Part shown: positions 1 to 9,408 of the stretch, piece by piece | Layout: each line of letters begins with the position of its first letter | Position numbering within the stretch: the stretch's first letter is position 1 | NCBI GenBank assembly: GCA_009599575.1 | Contig: VWND01000007.1 | Location: 877,501-941,500, forward strand | DNA from: Blumeriella jaapii | Taxonomy: Eukaryota; Ascomycota; Leotiomycetes; Helotiales; Drepanopezizaceae | Direction: 5' to 3' | Length of the DNA stretch: 64,000 nt | Notes under the pieces: generated by a model | Database searches by the model: none | Told to the model about the DNA's origin: nothing | What the model saw: only the letters and a program-made list of their open reading frames with translations | Translations under genes and position numbers: made by a program

Positions 1-80
1 TTCCCGATATGGCATCGCAACCTTATGCACCCCGACATAACGCGGCGGTGCGGCGTAGCACAGTTCTCCACAGCCACCGG

Positions 81-300
81 TGATGATGATGATGATGATA
101 TTGTTTAACGTCAGGAGGGGCAGAGCCACCTCAGCCTCCCGAAGGGCATAGGACGTGCTAAGCTGGGGATTTTTATATACAAGAGACTCTCGAGAAAGCA
201 GTTATATAAAAGAAATGTTTGGCCAATAGGCCCGCTATTTGAGCCCTTCTTCTACAGGCGGGATGGTTCTCCAAAACGTTCGTGAAGTGGCTTTCGATGG
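81..300 (+). repeat. Dispersed repeat family, copy A (RIP-altered)
   Basis: This stretch aligns over about 220 bp with the reverse complement of 34770-35022, and its core also aligns with 50696-50790. Shared blocks include GTGCTAAGCTGGGGATT, CCGCTATTTGAG and GGATGGTTCTCCAA. Against copy B it shows CpA to TpA and TpG to TpA changes: TTCACATAC in B is TTTATATAC here, and GTGTGAAAG is ATATAAAAG. I see no reading frame conserved among the copies. The nature of the family is unknown. Confidence 0.7.
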
Positions 301-605
301 TTCCAAAGATTACAAAGTATATACGTATTAAAAGAGTAAAAACCACGATTGGGGAAAAGCTTTTTTAACACGCATATCCCGGGTCTCTGATCCCGTGGTA
401 TCGCAGCTCTTTTATAATCTTTGAAAGCATTTTCAGAACTTCGAAAGTTGGCGACGCCGAGTTGTCTCTCGAACGTCTGTTTTTATACGCGTTTGCGTGT
501 TCCACCGATACCCTTTCCTCCGTCGAAACTGTCGAGTCGGTTGTGATCGGTAGGGACGATTATTTCGAAGGCGCTGTACCGGGTTTTCGACAGTCGAGCT
601 GATTC

Positions 606-953
606 TTATTTTCCGCCTTTTCCTTTCAATACAATCCTTCTGGAATTCTCAGTAGGTATGCCCTCGTCAGGTAGATCGTAGTAGTGTACGTAGTCGTAAG
701 AATGGCCCGGATCGCCGGTAAGGAAAATCTCTTCGAAGTCGCCACGTGTCGATTGCTCAATTTTGGCTCTCCCGACACCTTTCAATGCAACGACGCTCTC
801 CTGCCGCAGGAGAAGAGCGTCAATTACAATCGAAAGGGCGGAAGGTTCGTACCAGGCACCACGTACAGGTATTGAGTCTAGCCCGCGAGGTCGTCGTCGA
901 CCTCGCACCCCGAGGGGCGGCCACAGCCACCGGTATGTCCATGAATAGCACAT
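606..953 (-). CDS. Possible 3' coding fragment, unrecognised
   Basis: An open frame of 115 codons ends at a TAA at 606. The last roughly 85 residues have the mixed composition of a real protein, including the segments GAWYEPSALSIVIDALLLRQ and YVHYYDLPDEGIPTENSRR, unlike the Tyr/Gln/His-rich translations of neighbouring microsatellites. The first 25-30 residues are Arg/Gly/Trp-rich and look non-coding, so a splice acceptor may lie near 880. I recognise no family. No partner exon is evident upstream on the minus strand, where microsatellites begin. It may be a relic or a spurious frame. Confidence 0.25.
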   Translation of the reverse strand: MCYSWTYRWLWPPLGVRGRRRPRGLDSIPVRGAWYEPSALSIVIDALLLRQESVVALKGVGRAKIEQSTRGDFEEIFLTGDPGHSYDYVHYYDLPDEGIPTENSRRIVLKGKGGK

Positions 954-1360
954 CCCAACCCTTAAGCAACATGTTTCTACGCATCAGCCTCGTCTCTCCG
1001 CAGCCCCGCAGGTACATACAGTATAGTACAGTACAGTATATAGTACATAGTACACAAGGTAGTACATCTATCTCTACTTGCTCTGTGGCTGGTTCAACCA
1101 TCCACCTGAGGCGCCCCCCGACTCAGCAAGGCCTCACTCGCTGACGGGTCGGCCACTTGCCATGCCCCTTCTCAGATCCATCTCCAATCGCAGAACTCCG
1201 CTAGACGTTAATCAATACTACTACTACTACTACTACTACCGCAGCAGCAAGCCAGCCCAGCCCAGCCCAGCTCGCGTCCCGCCCCGTCCCGCCTCGTCCC
1301 GATCCATGGAGCGCGAGTGGAGTAGCCCAGGAACCCTCTTCTCCCCCTCGACGGAGGAGC

Positions 1361-1395
<35 letters not shown>

Positions 1396-2109
1396 TTCCG
1401 CCCTGCTCTCTCTCCACCTTTCCCGACCTGCTGACCCGCGGATCCCACGCCCCCATCCCACGCTCGACAGAGCATCGACAGACTGTACCGTACATACAGT
1501 ACAGCAGTACAGCAGTACAGTACCGTCTCTACCTACTTTTTCCAGCACGCAGCTCCATCCGCACGCACGAGGCCAGGTCGACACGCGCGACCACCCACAT
1601 CACGGGACAGGTCTCGGGGCCCCGGGGGCCGTCATTCATGCCTTCTCTACGGATTCGGGGCGTGAGTCTCGTATGGAACAGGAGAAGAAGAAAAAAGAAG
1701 GAAAACAACGAACAGCCCCCCCCCCCCCCCAAAAAGGAGTGGGCGAGTGAGCCGAAGCGCAGGTACGGTACAGTACATATGTACTGTGAGGCCTCCTGAG
1801 CTCGATCGGTCGCCAGTGATGGTGATGATCGGAGTCGGTCCCAGCCGCCTGTCTCGGGCAGCGGGAGCGCCTTGGCTGGCAAGTGGCTGCTTGCTTGGCT
1901 CATCCCGTTGCGATGTGATTTAGATATTTAGATACTGTTTTGTACATACTGTACAGTACTGTACAGTACATACTATACTGTACATACACACACATACATA
2001 CATACATACTGTACATACATACACACACATACATACAAACACATACATACAAACACATACAAACAGCAAATACAGACATCCGTACCACTAGCAGCACTCC
2101 CCTCCGTGC

Positions 2110-2141
<32 letters not shown>

Positions 2142-3009
2142 CCCTACCTACGAGCGAAAGCCAACCTCGACCCATTCGTTGCCTGACGCGACCACGGATC
2201 CCGACGACGCGGGGGGAGTCCTAGTCCTAGTCCGAGTACGAATGCGTGCGTGCCAGCCAGCCAGCCGGGGAAGCGGCCGGAGGAATTCGACACGGCGCGC
2301 GCGTCGATGCAAAGGGCAGGCCGGCGCGGGAGAGACACGGGCGCCGTGGAACATGGTGGCATCAGATGAGATCAGGATCAGGCTCAGGCTCGCTTTTCCA
2401 TCCAGCTGCTCGCTCGGGGGGGGGGGGGGGGTGCGGCGGCACGCCGTGGGAGGAGGATGGGTCGTGTCCACCCCCTTTTTTTTGGGGGGGGGGGGGGGTG
2501 GGTGCCGGCCCGGGCTCTGATGGTGGTGGTGGTGGTGTGGTGTGGGCCCTGAGATGTGAAAAGAATGGTTTTCGGGTTTAAAGAGAAAAAAAAAGAAGAA
2601 AAAAGAAAAAAAAAGATATTCCAATCGGGTATCACTATTAATGCCACTCGTGAAGTAGAGAAGCTTAACGCGAAGACTCGGCGCGGGAGAGGAGGGGCTC
2701 GGCCGGCGCGCGGATGGTACTACTGTATGTAGGTAGGTATGTTTGTATTACTGTATGTTTGTATAAACATGCCATATATACTTACACACATACACACACA
2801 CACACAACTAACTAGGTGGTCGTGTTCGTGTTCATGTCCACCACCGGCTGCGACTCGTCTCCCGCGCCGCAGACCACGGACGTCGGCGCCGCATGGTCAA
2901 CGCGTGGAAAGAGGAAAGAAAGAAAGAAAGAAAGAAAGGAAGAGAGAGGAGAATGGAATACTTTGCGCGATGTGTGGCGGGGAGGGGGGGGGAGTGAATA
3001 GGCGGATAG

Positions 3010-3013
<4 letters not shown>

Positions 3014-3053
<40 letters not shown>
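3014..3053. repeat. Poly-A run of 40
   Basis: An uninterrupted run of 40 A residues follows GATAGCTTT. No retroelement body is recognisable just upstream, so it may be a slippage tract rather than a LINE or SINE tail. Confidence 0.9.
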
Positions 3054-3054
<1 letters not shown>

Positions 3055-6000
3055 AATACTCTTCATAATAGTAAAAATAATAATAGTTCTCCGTTCGTTC
3101 GTTCGTTCGTTCATGGCACGTACTGCTGAGCACAAACACAGTACAGTACAAGTACAGCAGGCGAGGGTTGGGACGAGAGAGAGAGAGAGGGGATCGTGAG
3201 AAAGCACAGTCCATCCATTCATCCATCCATCAGCAGCAGCAGCAGTCATGGCGCCATCACGGATCGATCGATCCCTCTTACAAACTATACTGTACTGTAC
3301 ATACATACATACACACAGTATCCACGATCCGCACGATGGAACGGAGCGAGAGGAAAAACGGAAGAAGAAAGAAAGAGAGGGGCAGGTGGGCAGGTGGGTG
3401 GGTGAGTGGAACAGGCAAGAGACAAATGTGTAAATGGAAGCTTGTTTCTAGATAGATACGGTGCGTGAAAAGGCTGATTGATTAATTCATGGGATGAATA
3501 AATAAATGGATGGATGGATGGATGAATGTCAACATCCATCAGGTGACCCCTCGCCCCGCCTCGCCTCGTCTCGTCTCGCTTGTGGTGGGCGTCACGTGGT
3601 GCTACATAGGGACTTTCCGGGTCCGTCACGAGCGGGCGTGAGCGACTGAGCGAGCGAGCATCTCATCGTTGTTCTCGCTCGGCAAGTCGGCAACGTCCTG
3701 CGGGACCTCGTTTCTGTTTCTGGTGCTTTGCTCCTGCTGCTTGCTGTTCGCGCGTGGATCGGATGGCTGGAAGAAGCCGAAGCGGCTGTTCTCTTTTGTT
3801 TTTTGTTTTTTTGTTTTTTTTTCTGGTATGTATGTACTGTACGTCGTCGTTCGAAAACGCGGTTTGGGATGCGGTGCGAGAGATGCACTGTATGTATGTA
3901 CTGTACATACCTACCATACAGTACTGTGCTGTACGTACGAGGTAGCGCGCCTTCTTTAGACTCTGGCACTTGGGAGCCCACAGGTACAGTACGACACAGA
4001 TAAGAGGAGAGATACTGTACTGTACAGTACCTACAGTACCCTCCCTACCCGACTACACAAACCTGTACAGTACGGCATTATGAACCAACCTACGGTACAA
4101 TACCTACAGTAGCTAACCTACTACACTACAGTACATACCTACGGTAGCTATCACCACCCGTCTCGCCGGGATGTCTGGACTGAGCGGTCTTCGAGAACAC
4201 TTGGTCCATGTGTGAATCCGCCGGACCGGGGATGCCGCGCGCGGCAGCCGGGCTCAGCAGGCAGGGGAGAAGTGCGCTCGCTCGACGGGAAAAAAGATGG
4301 AAGAGGGGGCGGGGTTTCTCCGTCGCTCCGTGCTAGGCAAGGTTCGAGGTCGGGAAGCATCTGCCTGTTCTGTGTACCGGTCCGGTGTCGTGGATCTGGT
4401 GCTGGATGTAAGTGCTGTGCTGTGCTGTGCTGGAAGTAGATCGCTTGAATCTGCGGCCTGGGTCGGCTGCCGTTGTTTGATTGGGACGGGGATTGCTCCG
4501 TAGGTGTGGATGGGTATGCTGGAAGGATGAGCAAGGTACAGTGAAGTACTGACTGTAAGTAAGTACTAAACAGTACATACTTACGGTGCTGTACAGTACA
4601 CAGTACAGTACTGTACTACTCTCAAGTTTTCTTGGAAGAGAACCACGACCAGGATAGGAACTACCGAGGTGCAGGCAAAAGGGGGAAAGGTTCCCAACAC
4701 AAGGAGAGTCCACACAGACCAGGGCGCTTTTTTCCCTTTCTCTCCTCTTGGCGCGTTTTTCTTTTCTTCTTCGCTTTCTGTTGGTTGGTAGGTAAATTTG
4801 GCTGGTTGTGTTTGTCATGGCAACGCGAGACAAGCCCTCAGATGGTATTCTGCCACCTAAATCAGCGCGTCGATCAAATACCACATGCTTGCAGGCCAGT
4901 CCTTCCGTCCGTCCGGCGCGGAGAGAAAATATTCCATCACAGCACGCGGAGCATCACATTGTGCAGTACTGTACATACTGTGAGTGTGTGAGTATGTACA
5001 GTACGACCTACAGTACTCCGCCCAGGGACGTACATGCAATACAGTACACACGTGTGTAACCAACACACGGACGGCACTGTCGGCACTGTCGATCGGCCAT
5101 CACGTCGGCCGGGCAATCTCTCCCTCCTCCTCTCGGCTTGGGCAGCAATCGCATCTGCCCAAGTCGAGAGAGTTCCCTCCCAACGCGAACTGAGGGTCCG
5201 AGTTTGCTCTTCTTGGGGCGCGCGCGGGACGCCAGGGTCTAGACCGTCGCCGCTCGGGGCGATGGCGGCGGAGATGTGAAGCTCGTCATTGGAGTCGAGC
5301 GAAGGGCGAGAGCGACGCCATGTGGTGAGACAGGGGGGGATGCCGGCCCGAAGCTGGACGGACGTCCTGGGGGCGGGGGCGGAGAGGGGCTGGATGGGTG
5401 TGGATGGGTGTGTGTGTGTGTATGCATGGAAGGATGGTCTGGAAGGCGTGGGAGGCGCTAGAAGGAAGATGGAAGATGGAAGAGTAGAATGGACCGAGGT
5501 GTGCAGGATGGATGTACTGTAGAGTGGTGACTACGTACTGTACTGTAAGTACAGTAGCGGAGAGTCGGGAGTGCGGAATGAGGTCCAAGGTAAGGCATTT
5601 ACAGCATAAAACAGACTAATTGAAAGTCACGAGCGTTCTTTCTTTCTTTCTCGATAAAAGGTCATGGTGCTGGATTGTTTTCAAATTGTAATATCTGCCT
5701 TCGTGTCACTCATCCACGTAACCTAGGTACATACAGTACTTATCTTAGAGACTATCCAATCACTTCATTTCTGCCTCGCTTCAGAGGAGGCCGTCTTCGA
5801 ACGTCTGGGAAGATTGCTTTGCTTGGATCTGTAATCCTTCTCCCCTTTTCCCAGGCTGAATGTTTAAGCGAGGTTGGTGCTGTATGAAATGTACCATTAT
5901 ATACCTATATATACAGTATACATAAATTTTTTTCTTCTCCAAGACCAAAAAAACCCTACATTATCAAATGGCGTAAACGTCACACAGAGAACTGTACATA

Positions 6001-6792
6001 AGATATGAAAGGCTCGCATTTAAAAAAAAAAAAAAAAAAATTTATTCATCTGCTGCACGTACATCTCTCAGGTCTTCACTCACCCAACACGTGACCAGCA
6101 TGCCTCGCTTCCTGGCATTGTACCTATGTACCTACCTACCTACCTATATAACAACAAAAGAAGAAGAAATTTTTCAATTCCGATCGGCACGTGAATTCTT
6201 CTTGCATCTGTGCAGCAAGCAAGCAAGCATTAGCACAAAGCACAATACAATACAATGAAGTACACAGAGACGTGTCTACAGAAAAGCTAGCAGTGCGACA
6301 AGGTACATAGGCAAGCGTGTAGGCAACGTGCGTAAACCATGTACCGTAAATAGAAGATGGCAATGTACCGTACGGTACAGTACGATGTGCGATGGTGCAG
6401 TTATCTGATTGCGATCTGGGATAGGTACTGTATGTAGGTGGGCGCCGATTTGGGGCTGGATAAAGCCGCGCGCGGGAAGGGCTCGCTCGGATGGCTACGG
6501 TGTTAGCCGTATATAGGTACCTAGCGACATTGCGAACGATTGGGAGGGATTGGCAGTGTGAATAATCGGGTCGATTGGAAAGCGTACTGTAGCGTGGGGT
6601 GAGTAGGTGGGTGGACGGCTTGCGGATAGAATTTACAGCATAGTGCTACTGTAGTGTAGTGACTGTACTATACTGACTATACTGTGGAGTAAGTACCTTA
6701 GAATGTGACGAATGTGATGTCGATTCAACAGGCGTTGTCACAGACACATACCTTACCTAAGGTACCTACCTACAGTACCTTATAGTACTGTA

Positions 6793-6879
6793 CATACCTC
6801 CATACCTCCATACCTCCATACCTCCATACCTCCATACCTCCATACCTCCATACCTCCATACCTCCATACCTCCATACCT
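6793..6879. repeat. Tandem repeat of CATACCTC, about 11 units
   Basis: The 8 bp unit CATACCTC is repeated about 11 times with no interruption. It is flanked on both sides by TACAGTAC-type sequence. The perfect array suggests recent expansion. Confidence 0.9.
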
Positions 6880-7163
6880 ACAGTACAGCAGTACGATTTG
6901 TTATTACTGTACAAACTTCCATAGTGCTAAAATCCACACCTCAACGAAGCGAGTCACCTCTCTTTAAGATGGGGGCCGAGAACGCGATCCGAGAGTCACA
7001 CACGGCGCCACACCCGACCAGACCAGACCAGACCAGACCATGAGGAATCCCCGCCAGGTCTTCTGCGTCTGCCCAGGTCCCAGGAGCCGTTGCCATCCCA
7101 ACCAACCAACCAACCAGCCGGGCGGCGGCGGCGGCGGCGCTGATGGATCAAGCACTGTCCATA

Positions 7164-7693
7164 CACAGTCTATCGGTTAAGTATTATTCCTGGTCAAGCA
7201 GGGATAATTTCACCTTAGCTCAATCAGGTAATAGCCCAACTTTCGGTAAGCTTCCACGAAATATGACAAAATTACAAAATAAAAGATACGGGCAAAACTT
7301 CACGCAATACAAACACAACGCATCGCAACGCAACGCAACGCAACGCGCAATAGCTTAAGCTTTTACTTCAGCTTTTACTACAGCTTCTACTTTAGCTTCT
7401 AAACGTTTAAAGCTTCTGATTTAACTCGAGGTCAGCGACGTGATATTAGCTTGTTATATTTAATCGGTGTCAAGCTGTTATTGACGCCGAAAACAGATTT
7501 ACAAAATATTAAAAAATTTTACATAATACACCCGAAAACAGTTTTCAAACTTCGTATATATCGTAATTTGTATACGTAAACCTTGTAAAAGTTAATTTTA
7601 TTATTCCTTGCAATACTACTTGATTAGGTCAAGTTTTTGTCTCCACACCCCCACTGTTTTTAACCAGGAATAATACTTAACCGATAAACTGTG
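7164..7693 (+). mobile_element. TIR element (Tc1/mariner-like or MITE), intact copy 1
   Basis: The ends are inverted repeats: it begins CACAGTCTATCGGTTAAG and closes with the complement (CTTAACCGATAAACTGTG), extending through the TATTATTCCTGG block for about 30 bp. TA lies on both outer flanks (7162-7163 and 7694-7695), consistent with the TA target duplication of Tc1/mariner/pogo elements, although the surrounding TACA-rich DNA makes TA weak evidence. The 530 bp body is AT-rich with no transposase frame, so it is non-autonomous or decayed. A second copy in reverse orientation lies at 8837-9114 plus 17025-17281. Confidence 0.75.
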
Positions 7694-7698
7694 TACAG

Positions 7699-8808
7699 TA
7701 CCTTACCGGAACACGCTGGGTTTGCATAAATCGTATAGAAACGGTTTAATATTTTTAAACCGTGTAGTAATCGTATAGGATTTTTAAACCGTGTAGAATA
7801 CGTTTAGCGAAGATTTAAAACATACCTTATTACATGCCTGAGGCATATACTACCAAAGCTCCACCCAGGCCTTATAGCCCCACATACTTTTCATATGCCT
7901 GAGGCAAAAGACCCATATAAATAAGGCTTAAAGATCACGTAAATACACGTGATAGCGTAGCTGCGCTAAGTCTACGCTAAACTGCAAACTTGAATATTTA
8001 AGTTTTTTACTTCCAATAGCTAACGACCAAACTCTATCGCTATACAATACACAATTGTTACAACGTTTCAACTTCGTATTTATCCAACCTTTTTTGATAA
8101 AACTAATAGTTTATCAATTCGGCGGCGTTAAATCAGGTATTTTCTTTTTTTTCTTAATAACGTTTTTCGCTAACTTATAGTATTTTTGTACGTTCGCTAT
8201 TTGTTTTCCAGCTTACGTATCGTTACACGATATGTTTTTGTAACTCGAGTAAGTTGAAAATAACCTGCTATTCATTTGAGATATTATACTAATTATTGAA
8301 TTTACAATTATTAAGTTTTTCAATCGGTTATAGCGACAAGCGCAGAAGGGCGACAGGCGCAGAAGGGCGACAGGCGCAGAAGGGCGACAGGCGCAGAAGG
8401 GCGGGGGTGACAGGCGCAGAAGGGCGGGGGTGACAGGCGCAAAAGGGCGGGGGGGGCGACAGGCGCAAAGTGAAAGTGGACGGAAATAAGGCCTAATCCC
8501 GATTAGTAATAGTATATAAAACGAAATAGGGCGCACCGCCACAAATATATATACTAGCGTTTACCCCCTGCTTTTACCCCTTACTAGCTTCATGCACTCC
8601 CCTACTAGCTGTATGCAGCCCCCTGCTAGCTGTTTTAATAAAATGCGTTTCTAAACGGTTTTTTTACACGGTTTTCTACACGGTTTAAAATTTCTACACG
8701 GTTTAAAAATTATAAACCGAGCTGTGATCATTAATACCTGCCAACGGTTTATTTTCACTATACGGTTGTTACACGGTTTATAAAAACCCAGCATTCTCCT
8801 CTAAGGTA
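7699..8808. mobile_element. Second TIR element with subterminal repeats (hAT-like)
   Basis: The left end TACCTTACCGGAACACGC and the reverse complement of the right end TACCTTAGAGGAGAATGC are similar. Both continue into GCTGGGTTT, an ATAAA block and CGT.TA. Multiple copies of AAACCGTGTAG/CTACACGGTTT cluster near both ends in opposite orientation. This arrangement of imperfect TIRs plus subterminal repeats is typical of hAT-type DNA transposons. No transposase frame survives in about 1.1 kb. Two copies of ATGCCTGAGGCA lie at about 7837 and 7901. I could not identify a clear target duplication, so the class is a guess. Confidence 0.5.
8338..8470 (+). repeat. GC-rich minisatellite, about 17 bp unit
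   Basis: The unit GCGACAGGCGCAGAAGG is repeated about seven times. Later units carry G-run expansions (GGGCGGGGGTGACAGG). It sits inside the AT-rich element at 7699-8808, against which its GC content stands out. Confidence 0.85.
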
Positions 8809-8836
8809 CATACATACATACATACATACATACATA

Positions 8837-9114
8837 CACAGTCTATCGGTTAAGTATTATTCCTGGTTAAAAACAGTAGGAGTGTGGAGACCAAACTTGA
8901 CCTAACCAAGTAGTATTTCATGGAATAATAAAATTAACTTTTACAAGGTATACGTATACAAATTACGACAAATACGAAGTTTGAGAACTGCTTTCGAATA
9001 TATAATATGAAATATTTTGATTTTCTGCAAATCTGCAAATTTGTTTTCGGCGTTAATAACAGCTTGACACCGATTAAATAAAGCAAGCTAATATCACGTC
9101 GCTGACCTAGAATT
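8837..9114 (-). mobile_element. TIR element copy 2, left half (split by retrotransposon)
   Basis: This is the inverted counterpart of the right half of 7164-7693. It begins CACAGTCTATCGGTTAAG after a TACA microsatellite and matches copy 1 in reverse complement down to GTCGCTGACCT. It is then cut at GAATT (9110-9114), the left target duplication of the retrotransposon starting at 9115. The other half resumes at 17025. Joined, the halves total about 535 bp, the same size as copy 1. Confidence 0.8.
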
Positions 9115-9408
9115 TGTGACGATCTAATCAGTCGGAGGGCTGGGAGATCAGTCAACTGGTCGCCGTATTCACATGGTATGAAACGAGCCTTTGGTTCTGT
9201 AACAAAGATATTCACTTAGAATCAACAACTGCAAAAAGCAAAGATTGCTAAAAAAAGAAAACTTTATATATATGATAATCTCTACAATTGATAAGGAGAC
9301 CCATCAAAAGACCAGAAAGCTTGCAGCTATACGTAGTTGCTAAAAAGCTTGCAGCTATACGTAGTTGCTAGGATAACACGAGAAATAGCAACAGAATGAA
9401 TCGTTACA
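9115..9408 (-). repeat. 3' LTR of the chromovirus (more mutated copy)
   Basis: This 294 bp LTR aligns end to end with 16726-17019, including the internal duplicate GCTTGCAGCTATACGTAGTT. Compared with the right copy it has an excess of TpG to TpA and CpA to TpA changes: CTGGGGTGAC is CTAGGATAAC here, and CGTCACA is CGTTACA. This is the RIP pattern. Confidence 0.88.

Larger units (their letters stand above)
954..7163. other. Gene-poor, microsatellite-rich DNA
   Basis: I see no gene here. The stretch holds many GTACTGTAC/GTACAGTAC clusters and simple repeats: (TAC)n near 1215-1240, (CT)n near 1370-1391, CATACA arrays at 1985-2065, (TGTC)n at 2108-2142, G-runs near 2417-2431 and 2485-2500, poly-A at 3014-3053, GACCA repeats at 7017-7041 and GGC repeats near 7121-7138. 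Open frames in this stretch translate to low-complexity Tyr/Thr/His/Ser runs that change sense with the repeat unit. They show no splice structure or recognisable domain. Confidence 0.7.
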
